64,000 bases of DNA from Candidatus Woesebacteria bacterium (GTDB taxonomy: Bacteria; Patescibacteriota; Microgenomatia; UBA1406; GWC2-37-13). Location of the stretch: contig JAGQLS010000007.1 in NCBI GenBank assembly GCA_020429045.1, positions 1 to 64,000 of the forward strand, written 5' to 3'. Of the stretch, positions 33,940 to 42,177 are shown piece by piece. Position 1 is the first letter of the stretch, and each line of letters starts with the position of its first letter. A program made the position numbers and the translations under genes. The notes below the pieces were generated by a model, which ran no database searches, had not been told where the DNA came from, and saw only the letters and a program-made list of their open reading frames with translations.

Positions 33940-35037
33940 ATGGATAACCCACCACATGGCGAATTAACTCAGAGAATTCGCATAACTCACCCGCAATCAT
34001 ATGATCATACAAAGCCTAGAGCTAGGCAAAATTTATTCCCAGGATATGGGTGTTCGAAAGAAGGAACGGACGGACAACTCGACGAATATCAAAATTCAGG
34101 GCTTTCAAGACAAGACAGAGCGCTTTTGTTTCTCGCTGACCCAGTAAGTCGAGCTATGGAAGATACAAAGAAGAGGCTCGTGCAGTTTGGGGATGATATT
34201 CGAACAAAAAGCGACTTATCCTATTTGATTAAGACAGAATCACAAGCAACGCAGCCAACACTTAATGCAATTAACAGATTAGTAAATTGGGCTACCCAAG
34301 CCAGATCAGGCATCTCTCAAGAGATAACCGCGCTTAACGGCATGGAGTCGTCTTTTCAACAATGTCTAGCAATGCTTGATAACGGAAAACTACAAGATAA
34401 ATTACAAGCTGCATTTGATTCCGGTCCCATCGAAATATCATTATCAACTCTTAACCCAAACGCCAAACTCCGCGTTGCGGGAGAAATTATGCAAAACCTC
34501 ATAAAAGCATTTGGTTTTACGATCAATACTGGTCAGGGTGATTTTGAGCTGCGGTATGTTGATGGAGTTGAACCCGTGATGATTGCCGGCCATTTAGAAC
34601 CGGAAGCATATCAGCTGACCTTGCAAACTCCGTATGGTCACGATATCATCATTACACAACCTAACCCACAATCTAATCGTCGTAATTACGAAGATGGTTT
34701 TACTGTCCAAGTTAAACAGCATGGTATAAGATACTATCATGCAAATGGTAACCCCATACGTAATAGCGAAGATTTCAGGCGTCATTTGGGAGATTTAGGA
34801 ATCGACCAAGAATTGGTTCCACGGAATTCAACGGGAGATTATATCAGAAGAGATGGTTACGGACAAACCGATATATCCTATTTGCCGCTTGTATACGGCA
34901 TTGCGCATAGTATAGGATTATCAATAGCCAAATTAGCTGACGGAACCTGGTTGCGACCAAAGGATCAGCGGATCGACGCAAACGACGTTTTGAGTGAAAT
35001 GGCAGTCAGATCTTCCCGTGAAAGACAACAAGTATAA
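33940..35037 (+). CDS. Uncharacterised protein with a helical middle and strand-rich C-terminal half
   Basis: A 365-residue soluble protein without signal or membrane helix. Residues about 60-140 are helical and charged (ALLFLADPVSRAMEDTKKRL), and the rest alternates strands (FELRYVDGVEPVMIAGHL, YQLTLQTPYGHDIIITQ). I see no catalytic motif and recognise no family. It lies between folA and the convergent helicase gene with its own promoter. Likely a lineage-specific protein. Confidence 0.65.
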   Translation: MDNPPHGELTQRIRITHPQSYDHTKPRARQNLFPGYGCSKEGTDGQLDEYQNSGLSRQDRALLFLADPVSRAMEDTKKRLVQFGDDIRTKSDLSYLIKTESQATQPTLNAINRLVNWATQARSGISQEITALNGMESSFQQCLAMLDNGKLQDKLQAAFDSGPIEISLSTLNPNAKLRVAGEIMQNLIKAFGFTINTGQGDFELRYVDGVEPVMIAGHLEPEAYQLTLQTPYGHDIIITQPNPQSNRRNYEDGFTVQVKQHGIRYYHANGNPIRNSEDFRRHLGDLGIDQELVPRNSTGDYIRRDGYGQTDISYLPLVYGIAHSIGLSIAKLADGTWLRPKDQRIDANDVLSEMAVRSSRERQQV

Positions 35038-35039
35038 AT

Positions 35040-38000
35040 TTACTGCCAGGCTTCGCAGATCATTTTGAAGGGGCAAAAGTCGCACCATAGCCCGACTCTG
35101 GGTTGAAACTCCTCATCGTTTATTTTTCTCACCACATCTTTGATTTCCTTTTTTACTTCAATTAAATCTTCTTTGGTTCGCTTCATGGTTATGCGCTCCG
35201 GCCCTTGCAGATAGTAAAACGTGAGATCCACATCTTCGACCTTTTTGTGATACATCCGTTGATCGGTCGCGGCAAGGGCATAAATCGCAAGCTGGGTGCT
35301 TTTCTTCAACACTTTCTCGTTGGGAATTTTGCCGGTTTTGTAGTCAATAATCTCAATCACGTCGTTTTCTTTCTTATCAACACGGTCGATCTTACCCGAG
35401 ACGTAGACGTGCTGGTCAATTTTCACCTTAAAAAGTTGCTCGAGCCCTATAACGTCGATGTGTTTGTTGTGAAAAGACTCATAAAAATTTTTCAGCATGG
35501 TTTGCGCTTCTTTTTTCATGCGCTGTTCGTGGGTGCGGTCATTGTAGCCTACCGGTATCCAATATTCCTCAGCGTAGTCAAGCAGCGTATCCACGTCCAC
35601 CGATCGGTCGCGCATAAAGACTTTGTAGAACTCCTGCAGCGCCCGGTGAATTGTGCTGCCATACGAAGCGGCAGCATTGGCCGGAGTCGGAATCTTGAGT
35701 ACATACCGATATTTGTACTGCAACGGGCACATCTGGTAACTTTGGAGTTGACTGTAGGAAATGGTCCTCACCTGTTGCGGCAGGGGGATCGGTTCTACAT
35801 CTTCTGTTGGCTTGAAATCAAATAGAGAAAGTTGTTCCTTTTTTTCATGGGTTTGTATCTCCTTGCCTTCGACGAGGTCTTTACCCATAGTCTCAACCAC
35901 AAAGGGAGAAATTTTTCGTTTGCGCACACCTTCGCCATAGAGTTGTGAAGCAGTGAGAAAAAGCATATCCTTGGCACGCGTTATAGCAACATAAAAAAGC
36001 CGACGTTCTTCCTGCACGTGAAAATCTCCCTCGGGTAAACTTTCTTTGATGAGTGCGTCAGGCAGAGGGATTTGCTCCTTGCGATTGTATGTGGGGAAGC
36101 GGCCGTTGACTAGGTCAGGAATTATGACAACGGGGAACTCCAATCCTTTGGCAGCGTGTACGGTGAGGATATTTACCGCGTCGGCAAGGGCCACATCGGC
36201 ATCCTGCACAATCGGCGATTCGCCCAAATTCATGCTCATGTCGATATAGTCGCGTATGCCAAACACCGAGGCATCTTCCACGTTTCCTTCCAAACGTTTT
36301 AGCACATTGAAAAATTTGGTTATGTTGAGCGTGATCTTTTCCTCGCGTTTTGTTTTTGGGTTACTTATCGCTTCGAGTATGTCCGTTTCCTCGAGAAACG
36401 TGAAAAGCAACTCTCCAGCTGTGCGCTTTTTTATCTGTTCAAGGAATGTTTTGAGAATCTGCATGAGGTGAAGTAGGGCATCTTTACTACTTTGTTTAAT
36501 AAGCGGTAGATATGGTTTATAGATCGCGTATTCCGACCGGTACCACTCTTCATGAGTAAAAGAAAGGCAGATTTCTATTGCTTGAAACAAAGAAACGTTG
36601 ATTTTTTTGGAAAATCCAAGCAGAAGTACAAGGTCTTGTTGGGGCAGGTGAAAGTACTGCATACTGAGCAAGCGATAAAACGAAACCGTGTCTTCAAGAT
36701 CAGCGAGCGTGTTGATGAATGCCACGAGGTCTTTGACTTCTGGTTGCTTGAAGAGCATGCCCGGCCCCAAAATTTGATAGGGGATACCGCGCCGTGCGAG
36801 TGCGCGTACGATAGCTTCGGTATGCGCGTGTGCCCGCACGAGGATGGCGACATCTTGATACGTGTACCGACTTTTTTTGAGTTCGATGATTTTTTTTGCA
36901 ATCCAACCGGTTTCGTCTTCTTCTTGATGAAAGAGCTCAAAGTGCACGGGTTTTTTCTCTTTTGCTTTGGTGTGGCTTTTGAGCTCTTTTGAGATCCCTA
37001 GCTTGACTTCGAGCGTATCGGGGTTGTTGTGTTGGATCAGCTGATACGCGTGGTCAAGTATCGTTTGGTTTGACCGGTAGTTGTCGTTTAACGTCACCTG
37101 TTTGGCTTCGGGATAATCTTTCATAAATGTCATGATATTAGAAACAGAAGCCCCGCGAAATTTGTAGATCGCCTGCGAATCGTCGCCCACCACGGTCAGA
37201 TTAGGCTTCGAACGAGCAGGAGCGAGGAGTTTAACTAACTCATATTGTGCAATGTTCGTGTCCTGGAATTCGTCGACCATGATGTGCGCAAATTGCTGCT
37301 GATATTTTGCAAGTACTGCAGGTCGCTTACGAAACAGTTGCAGGGCGTGATCGATCAGATCATCGAAATCAAACACGTTTTCTTTGCGCTTGAGCTCTTG
37401 GTAGGTGGCATAGGCGCGTGCTAGCTCTTCATATTTTTTTCGCTCTTCATCCTCCAGCTCGTTCACCTTCTCCTCATCAGTTCTATCTTTCTTATCACTC
37501 CCGCCTGTTATTTTTTTTTCATTCTTGGGATTCTTTACCTCTCCTTTATCCTTCATAGAGGTAACCCACTTTTTATAATCCGACGGGCTTATGTCTTCAT
37601 CGCGCAGCCTGGAGAAGTGGCGAATGAGGCCTACGAGAAACTTGGTTGGGTTGCTCACCGGGCGATAGTAATCGAGGTTCAGGGCAAACAAATGTTTCTT
37701 GAGAAACATGATGGTTTGCGCTTGCGTCATAAGGGTGTAGTCTCCACTCAGGCCGATCTGGTGTATGTCGTTGCGCAATATTTCGTCGGCAAACGAGTGA
37801 AAGGTCGAAATCCACATCTGAAAAAACCCGTAGGGCAGAGCTACATCGACCCGTTCTTCCATTTCAAAAGCCGCTTTTTCAGTAAAGGTCAGACAGAGGA
37901 TTTTTTCGGGTTTGACGTTTTTTTCAAGGATGAGGTATTTGATTTTTTCTACCAATGTGGTGGTTTTGCCTGTTCCGGCACCAGCTACGATGAGTAGCGG

Positions 38001-38048
38001 TCCGATTATGTGTTCTATGGCTTGTTTTTGATTTTGGTTTGCATCCAT
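35040..38048 (-). CDS. UvrD/Rep-type DNA helicase fused to a PD-(D/E)XK nuclease
   Basis: A 1002-residue superfamily 1A helicase with a RecB-like nuclease. Helicase motifs: Walker A VAGAGTGKTTT (about 19-29), VDEFQDTN (Walker B), VVGDDSQAIYKFRGA, ILTVHAAKGLEFPVVII and FYVAITRAKDML. A charged Lys/Glu-rich insertion lies near 175-215. The C-terminal nuclease (about 760-1002) has SYSQLQSYQMCPLQYKYRY, GKIDRVDKK, EIIDYKTGK and WCDFCPFKMIC; the four cysteines match the iron-sulfur clasp of AddB-type nucleases. This single chain probably does the double-strand end processing of AddAB/RecBCD, which together with recF covers the two recombination entry routes. Confidence 0.9.
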   Translation of the reverse strand: MDANQNQKQAIEHIIGPLLIVAGAGTGKTTTLVEKIKYLILEKNVKPEKILCLTFTEKAAFEMEERVDVALPYGFFQMWISTFHSFADEILRNDIHQIGLSGDYTLMTQAQTIMFLKKHLFALNLDYYRPVSNPTKFLVGLIRHFSRLRDEDISPSDYKKWVTSMKDKGEVKNPKNEKKITGGSDKKDRTDEEKVNELEDEERKKYEELARAYATYQELKRKENVFDFDDLIDHALQLFRKRPAVLAKYQQQFAHIMVDEFQDTNIAQYELVKLLAPARSKPNLTVVGDDSQAIYKFRGASVSNIMTFMKDYPEAKQVTLNDNYRSNQTILDHAYQLIQHNNPDTLEVKLGISKELKSHTKAKEKKPVHFELFHQEEDETGWIAKKIIELKKSRYTYQDVAILVRAHAHTEAIVRALARRGIPYQILGPGMLFKQPEVKDLVAFINTLADLEDTVSFYRLLSMQYFHLPQQDLVLLLGFSKKINVSLFQAIEICLSFTHEEWYRSEYAIYKPYLPLIKQSSKDALLHLMQILKTFLEQIKKRTAGELLFTFLEETDILEAISNPKTKREEKITLNITKFFNVLKRLEGNVEDASVFGIRDYIDMSMNLGESPIVQDADVALADAVNILTVHAAKGLEFPVVIIPDLVNGRFPTYNRKEQIPLPDALIKESLPEGDFHVQEERRLFYVAITRAKDMLFLTASQLYGEGVRKRKISPFVVETMGKDLVEGKEIQTHEKKEQLSLFDFKPTEDVEPIPLPQQVRTISYSQLQSYQMCPLQYKYRYVLKIPTPANAAASYGSTIHRALQEFYKVFMRDRSVDVDTLLDYAEEYWIPVGYNDRTHEQRMKKEAQTMLKNFYESFHNKHIDVIGLEQLFKVKIDQHVYVSGKIDRVDKKENDVIEIIDYKTGKIPNEKVLKKSTQLAIYALAATDQRMYHKKVEDVDLTFYYLQGPERITMKRTKEDLIEVKKEIKDVVRKINDEEFQPRVGLWCDFCPFKMICEAWQ

Positions 38049-38057
38049 GCCTCATTA

Positions 38058-38086
38058 TTGTATCAGACCTTTGTTCGGGTTATAAT
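38058..38086 (+). promoter_or_regulatory. Promoter TTGTAT-17-TATAAT
   Basis: TTGTAT (38058-38063) and a perfect TATAAT (38081-38086) with 17-base spacing, 31 bases before the ATG at 38118. It is divergent from the helicase gene. Confidence 0.6.
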
Positions 38087-38117
38087 AACTTATGAGATTA
38101 ATAATTATCAAAAACAA

Positions 38118-38921
38118 ATGGGAGAAGGATTAGCAGAAACATCATACCGCTTTAAAGGTGGAAGAAATATTAAAATGCAACCAGAAGGCACTCCTTTATG
38201 TGATTTATATAGAGATTTTTCAGATCAAATAATACCAGTTGTTAATCAACACGGATTAGTTGTAATAGGAGGGGAAAGTAGGCTTGGAAAAACAGAAGGG
38301 TTTTTACAGAATACATCCGCTAGGCAAAATATCGATACGGGTGGTTTGTGGACAAGGATAAAAAGAATAGATCCGGATATAACTATTTTATCAGTATCTC
38401 TTCAAGAAGATTTAGATAGCCTTAAAAAAAGAAATTGGGATGCAAATCCAAATTTTATATTTTTTGACGAGGGCATGATGTTAACCCAAGAAGATAAAGA
38501 TGAACTCAGAACGTTTATTTTTCAAATTATTAAAAAAGGAAATTCTAAAGTGGTACTTGTCGGTGGAGGTTGCGAATCTGCTTCCAGTCAAATTTCATTA
38601 ATGGAAAGGGCTTTACGAAATGGTGGCACAACCTTACAACAAGAACAAAAATTGTTTTTTCCTGCAAGAATATTAACAATAAGTCAATCCTTAGAAGCTA
38701 TGAAATATTTTTACCCTAATATGTTTAAAGAAGATGATGCGCGTGCTTGTCTTGCTAAATTTGACCAATTAGATATTCCACGATTGTATCCGATCGCTTC
38801 AAATTGTCCGCCAAATCCTTATTCTGTAAATAAAGAAACATATCAAACTTGGATAGGGCACATAGAGAGAGTAAAACAAAGTAAAAATTTGTTAAATAGA
38901 CTTTTTGGTTCTAGATCTTAA
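38118..38921 (+). CDS. P-loop ATPase of unknown role
   Basis: A 267-residue protein with Walker A VIGGESRLGKTEGF (about 46-60) and Walker B PNFIFFDEG (about 113-121), followed by a third strand KVVLVGGG. The fold would be a P-loop ATPase or kinase, but I cannot name the family. It lacks membrane segments. With its own promoter, low GC and AbiE-like neighbours it looks like part of a small accessory or defence island between the helicase gene and tuf. ATG 38118 was chosen because the longer frame overlaps the helicase start. Confidence 0.65.
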   Translation: MGEGLAETSYRFKGGRNIKMQPEGTPLCDLYRDFSDQIIPVVNQHGLVVIGGESRLGKTEGFLQNTSARQNIDTGGLWTRIKRIDPDITILSVSLQEDLDSLKKRNWDANPNFIFFDEGMMLTQEDKDELRTFIFQIIKKGNSKVVLVGGGCESASSQISLMERALRNGGTTLQQEQKLFFPARILTISQSLEAMKYFYPNMFKEDDARACLAKFDQLDIPRLYPIASNCPPNPYSVNKETYQTWIGHIERVKQSKNLLNRLFGSRS

Positions 38922-38938
38922 ATTTTGTATTTACACAT

Positions 38939-39193
38939 ATGCAAAAGCAGAAATTAATAAAAATACTTTCTGAGGATCCTACGCTTATTTGGTATACAAA
39001 CGCCAAAGATTCCGTCAGTGATGAAAGTATTTTTGAACATGTTCTTAACTATGGCAACTGGGAACAAGTTCAAGAAGTCATCCGCACCCTTGGAAAAGAA
39101 GCAACGGTTGAACTTTATCACAAACTCACGAGCAAACCCAGATGTAATATTCGTCATCGTACAAAACATTATTTTGATTTATATTTTTCTTAA
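38939..39193 (+). CDS. Small antitoxin-like partner of an AbiEii-type nucleotidyltransferase
   Basis: An 84-residue protein with SIFEHVLNYGNWEQVQEVIRTLG, similar in pattern to the short DUF6922-like proteins that accompany AbiEii-type toxins (a helix with V-L-x-x-G-x-W-x-x-V followed by a short helical tail). It ends 3 bases before the toxin-like gene and would be made first, as expected for an antitoxin. Assignment is by pattern and neighbour. Confidence 0.55.
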   Translation: MQKQKLIKILSEDPTLIWYTNAKDSVSDESIFEHVLNYGNWEQVQEVIRTLGKEATVELYHKLTSKPRCNIRHRTKHYFDLYFS

Positions 39194-39196
39194 ACT

Positions 39197-39811
39197 GTGC
39201 ATCTCAATGTTTTAACGCAGAAGCAAAAAGACCTTTTACCACTTCTTCAAGCCTTTTCAGAAGAATTTGGGTTGGTTGGTGGCACGGCCATTGCTTTACA
39301 GTTGGGGCACAGAAAGTCTATTGATTTCGATTTATTCAAAAAAAGAAAGCTTGACATTTTATCAATTAGAAAAACAATAAACCAATTTTTTTCCATAGAA
39401 AAAGTTCGAATTGAAAATCAAGATGAATATACAATCCAAGTACACGATGTTCAGATGACTTTTTTAAATTTCCCCTTTGACATAAAATATGATGTAAAGC
39501 TTAAAGATGCTTGCGCCATGCCTGATTTATTGACACTGGCAACCATGAAAGCCTATGCGTTAGGAAGAAGAGCAAAGTGGAAAGATTATGTTGACCTCTA
39601 CTTTATTTTTAAAGGCCATTCTTTCGTTTCTGTGGTCAATAAGGCTAAAGAAATATTCAAAGGAGAGTTTAATGAAAAACTCTTCAGGGAGCAGTTGGCT
39701 TATCATGAAGATATAGATTATTCTGAAAAAATTGAATATCTTCCCCATTTTTCTATAGACGATGGTATTATAAAACAGAAACTTATTGAGATTAGTCTAA
39801 ATCGTTCTTGA
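39197..39811 (+). CDS. AbiEii-type nucleotidyltransferase (type IV toxin-like)
   Basis: A 204-residue protein with the nucleotidyltransferase signature FGLVGGTAIALQLGHRKSIDFDLF: G-G-T/S plus the D-x-D metal site (about residues 25-48), then the helical half with LLTLATMKAYALGRRAKWKDYVDLYFI (K-D-x-x-D-L). AbiEii toxins stop growth by nucleotide transfer, mainly to tRNA, and are paired with antitoxins. The start is GTG 39197, 3 bases after the upstream partner gene, which supports one operon. Confidence 0.75.
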   Translation: MHLNVLTQKQKDLLPLLQAFSEEFGLVGGTAIALQLGHRKSIDFDLFKKRKLDILSIRKTINQFFSIEKVRIENQDEYTIQVHDVQMTFLNFPFDIKYDVKLKDACAMPDLLTLATMKAYALGRRAKWKDYVDLYFIFKGHSFVSVVNKAKEIFKGEFNEKLFREQLAYHEDIDYSEKIEYLPHFSIDDGIIKQKLIEISLNRS

Positions 39812-39851
39812 CTTTCTGGGCAATCTGTTTTATCATTTCATCAGTTCAACC

Positions 39852-39879
39852 TTGTAATTTCGTGTATTTTTATTACAAT
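39852..39879 (+). promoter_or_regulatory. tuf promoter TTGTAA-16-TACAAT
   Basis: TTGTAA (39852-39857) and TACAAT (39874-39879) have 16-base spacing. A leader of roughly 37 bases without a Shine-Dalgarno motif follows before the tuf ATG at 39923. Confidence 0.5.
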
Positions 39880-39922
39880 TGTTACTTATATCATTTTTAA
39901 TTAATTCATTCAATTTATATCT

Positions 39923-41110
39923 ATGGCAGACAAAAAGAAATTTGTCAGAAACAAACCCCACGTTAATATTGGTACCATTGGTCACGTAGATCACGGAAAA
40001 ACGACTACAACTTCGGCTATCCACCACGTACTTGCCAAAAAAGGCATGGCAGAAGAAATGCCATACGACAAAATTGACAGCGCTCCAGAAGAAAAAGAAC
40101 GCGGCGTAACAATCAATATTGCTCACACCGAATACGAAACAGAAAAAAGGCACTATGCACACATCGATGCTCCAGGCCACGCAGACTACATCAAAAATAT
40201 GATCACTGGAGCAGCCCAGATGGACGGGGCCATACTCGTTGTTTCTGCACCAGATGGACCTATGCCTCAAACCAGAGAGCACATCCTTCTTGCAAAGCAG
40301 GTCAACGTACCGGCAATTGTTGTATATCTCAACAAGTGCGACATGGTTGAAGACAAAGAAATTCTTGAACTCGTCGAAATGGAAGTCCGCGAACTGCTTA
40401 CCAAATACGAATATCCAGGAGACGAAGTACCTGTCATCAAAGGCTCTTCGCTCAAAGCCCTCGAAGACGATCCAGAAGCGGTCAAAGCTATTGAAGAACT
40501 CATGCAAAAAGTCGACGAATACATTCCCGACCCCGTGCGCGATATCGACAAGCCATTCCTTATGCCTGTCGAAGATGTCTTTACGATTCAAGGTCGCGGA
40601 ACGGTTGTGACTGGTCGTGTCGAACGCGGTTCGCTTAAGCCAAACGAAGAAATTGAGATCGTCGGTATTCGTGATTCCCGAAAAACAGTGGTGACGGGTA
40701 TCGAAATGTTCCGCAAGGAGCTTGATCATACAGAAGCCGGCGATAACACCGGTTTGCTTCTTCGAGGAATTGAAAAGGCAGATGTCGAACGCGGACAAGT
40801 TGTTGCAAAACCGGGCACGGTCAAGCCACACACAAAGTTTGAAGCAGAAATTTATGTGCTCAAAAAAGAAGAAGGTGGACGTCATACACCATTTTTCAAA
40901 GGATACAGACCACAGTTTTACATCCGCACCACAGATGTGACCGGAGAAGTAGAACTCCCCGAAGGTGTAGAGATGGTTATGCCTGGCGACAACATCAAGA
41001 TTACCGGCAAACTCATTTATCCAATCGCCCTTGAAGAAGGACTCAAGTTTGCTATCCGCGAAGGTGGACACACTGTCGGCGCGGGAGTGATTACCAAGAT
41101 TTTGGAATAA
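39923..41110 (+). CDS. tuf: Elongation factor Tu
   Basis: A 395-residue GTPase that brings aminoacyl-tRNA to the ribosome. G1 is [10 protein letters not shown] (about 18-27), the effector region has [15 protein letters not shown]3 is [14 protein letters not shown]4 is NKCDMVED; domains 2 and 3 follow with [13 protein letters not shown] and the C-terminal [15 protein letters not shown]. Normal length. It has its own promoter and a terminator downstream. Confidence 0.98.
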   Translation: MADKKKFVRNKPHVNIGTIGHVDHGKTTTTSAIHHVLAKKGMAEEMPYDKIDSAPEEKERGVTINIAHTEYETEKRHYAHIDAPGHADYIKNMITGAAQMDGAILVVSAPDGPMPQTREHILLAKQVNVPAIVVYLNKCDMVEDKEILELVEMEVRELLTKYEYPGDEVPVIKGSSLKALEDDPEAVKAIEELMQKVDEYIPDPVRDIDKPFLMPVEDVFTIQGRGTVVTGRVERGSLKPNEEIEIVGIRDSRKTVVTGIEMFRKELDHTEAGDNTGLLLRGIEKADVERGQVVAKPGTVKPHTKFEAEIYVLKKEEGGRHTPFFKGYRPQFYIRTTDVTGEVELPEGVEMVMPGDNIKITGKLIYPIALEEGLKFAIREGGHTVGAGVITKILE

Positions 41111-41137
41111 TTTTTATTAGTATTTACGAAGAAAAGG

Positions 41138-41163
41138 CGAGGGGTTTGATCCCTTCGCTTTTT
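41138..41163 (+). terminator. Intrinsic terminator after tuf
   Basis: GCGAGGG pairs with CCCTTCGC (one bulged base) around a GTTTGAT-like loop, followed by a T-rich tract TTTTTC. It lies 28 bases after the tuf stop. Confidence 0.7.
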
Positions 41164-41181
41164 CTTACTTAATGTATATTT

Positions 41182-41499
41182 ATGGAAGGAAAAAATGCTG
41201 GAAAATCATCAGCCTCTCAACAAGCTGGTTCGTTTGAATTGCCAATTGTTAACCCAGACGATAAGAAGATAGAATTTAAACCTATTCCAGGAGATGAACC
41301 AGCCTCTCAACAAGCTGGTTCGTTTGAATTGCCAATTGTTAACCCAGACGATAAGAAGATAGAATTTAAACCTATTCCAGGAGATGAACCAGCCTCTCAA
41401 CAAGCTGGTTCGTTTGAATTGCCAATTGTTAACCCAGACGATAAGAAGATAGAATTTAAACCTATTCCAGGAGATGAACCAGCCTCTCAACAAAAATAG
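41182..41499 (+). CDS. Small protein made of three identical 30-residue repeats
   Basis: A 105-residue hydrophilic protein: a 10-residue lead (MEGKNAGKSS), three identical copies of a 30-residue unit (ASQQAGSFELPIVNPDDKKI then EFKPIPGDEP), and a partial fourth ending A-S-Q-Q-K. There is no signal peptide, membrane helix or known motif; it is probably disordered. The identity extends to every base of the 90-bp unit, meaning recent duplication or ongoing homogenisation. Sited between the tuf terminator and rpsJ, it should be well expressed if read from a promoter here. Function unknown. Confidence 0.7.
   Translation: MEGKNAGKSSASQQAGSFELPIVNPDDKKIEFKPIPGDEPASQQAGSFELPIVNPDDKKIEFKPIPGDEPASQQAGSFELPIVNPDDKKIEFKPIPGDEPASQQK
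41211..41480 (+). repeat. Three perfect 90-bp tandem repeats
   Basis: Identical 90-bp units at 41211-41300, 41301-41390 and 41391-41480, with the first 13 bases of a fourth at 41481-41493. Unit length is a multiple of three, so copy number can change without a frameshift. Confidence 0.97.
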
Positions 41500-41556
41500 A
41501 TATGAGGACGTGTTATAAAAAAACGCGAAAAGCGCTTAAATTATTCAAAATTATAT

Positions 41557-41865
41557 ATGCCAAAAGGAAGAATCAGAATCAGACTCAAAGCATACGACCA
41601 TCGACTCATCGATGAGACGTGCCAAAAGCTCGTAAACACCGCCATAAAAACTGGCGCAGGTGTCAAAGGGCCCATCCCCCTTCCCCGCAAGAAGGAGGTA
41701 TTTGTCGTGAATGATTCTCCTTTCACCGACAAAGATGCACGCACGCATTTTGGCCTCATAACCCACAAGCGTCTGCTTGATATCGAAAATCCAACAAATC
41801 AAACGATTGATTCGCTCATGCACCTTGAACTCCCCGCAGGAGTAGAAATAGAAGTGAAGATGTAA
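41557..41865 (+). CDS. rpsJ: 30S ribosomal protein S10
   Basis: A 102-residue protein, first gene of the S10 cluster. It matches S10 throughout: IRIRLKAYDHRLIDETCQKLV at the start, GPIPLPRKKEVFVV, and a protruding loop region with FTDKDARTHFGLITHKRLLDI. S10 binds the 30S head and also takes part in antitermination with NusB. Here it is separated from rplC by a terminator-containing region of 312 bases, so it may be transcribed separately from the rest of the cluster. Confidence 0.97.
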   Translation: MPKGRIRIRLKAYDHRLIDETCQKLVNTAIKTGAGVKGPIPLPRKKEVFVVNDSPFTDKDARTHFGLITHKRLLDIENPTNQTIDSLMHLELPAGVEIEVKM

Positions 41866-41869
41866 TCGC

Positions 41870-41898
41870 TTGCCATAGAGAAATTCCTGTTATATAAT
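41870..41898 (+). promoter_or_regulatory. Promoter TTGCCA-17-TATAAT upstream of rplC
   Basis: TTGCCA (41870-41875) and a perfect TATAAT (41893-41898) with 17-base spacing. Transcription would begin near 41905, just before the leader frame at 41909. Confidence 0.7.
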
Positions 41899-41908
41899 TA
41901 CAGTCTAA

Positions 41909-41986
41909 ATGATTAGTTCATTTGATGTCTGGAAATGGGGAAGAAAAGGCATCCGACAGGGTGTTGATTATTTTTCTTCCGGATAA
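41909..41986 (+). CDS. Candidate 25-residue leader peptide
   Basis: An ATG-to-TAA frame of 25 codons (MISSFDVWKWGRKGIRQGVD then YFSSG) starting 10 bases after the -10 box, so it would be translated from a leaderless mRNA. It contains two Trp codons close together and ends 14 bases before the antiterminator stem. Could be chance, but the promoter and attenuator around it make translation plausible. Confidence 0.4.
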   Translation: MISSFDVWKWGRKGIRQGVDYFSSG

Positions 41987-42000
41987 TTTTCCAAAGTGTC

Positions 42001-42042
42001 AGATTGAAGAGGCTTGTGAAGCCCCAATCTGGGGCTTTTTTT
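42001..42042 (+). terminator. Attenuator: terminator with a competing antiterminator
   Basis: Terminator: AAGCCCC / GGGGCTT (42019-42025 with 42031-42037), loop AATCT, T7 tract to 42042. Competing stem: AGATTG (42001-42006) with CAATCT (42025-42030) plus GGCTT (42011-42015) with AAGCC (42019-42023). The two folds share bases 42019-42030 and cannot coexist, the standard layout of transcription attenuation. Confidence 0.65.
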
Positions 42043-42085
42043 ATTGATACATAATGTTATTATTTTAGCTTATTGTTCGATATCG

Positions 42086-42149
42086 TTTTTTGCTCGCCGA
42101 GGCACCTCTCGTCCACCGAATCGGCGGACCCTCGATTGCTCGCAAAAAA
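42086..42149 (+). promoter_or_regulatory. Nested hairpin in the rplC 5' untranslated region
   Basis: Three coaxial stems: TTTTTTGC (42086-42093) with GCAAAAAA (42142-42149), CGAGG (42098-42102) with CCTCG (42130-42134), and GTCC-A-CCG (42111-42118) with CGG-C-GGAC (42122-42129). It ends 28 bases before the rplC ATG. Ribosomal protein leaders with such folds often bind a protein made by the same operon (L4 in E. coli); that role is an inference. Confidence 0.5.
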
Positions 42150-42177
42150 GATATTCACACAATAAATAATTATTACC

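Larger units (their letters stand above)
41866..42177 (+). other. 312-base regulatory region between rpsJ and rplC
   Basis: It holds, in order, a consensus-like promoter, a 25-codon leader frame, an antiterminator/terminator pair and a nested hairpin, each listed separately. This region interrupts what is normally a continuous S10 operon. Confidence 0.7.

Noticed and set aside
39833-41071. A 412-codon open frame antisense to tuf
   Set aside because: It is a mirror of the strongly biased tuf coding sequence, with Phe/Cys/His-rich composition unlike any protein; tuf itself is beyond doubt.
41211-41493. Tandem repeats as a possible CRISPR array
   Set aside because: The 90-bp units are contiguous, identical and in frame within one gene, with no spacers.
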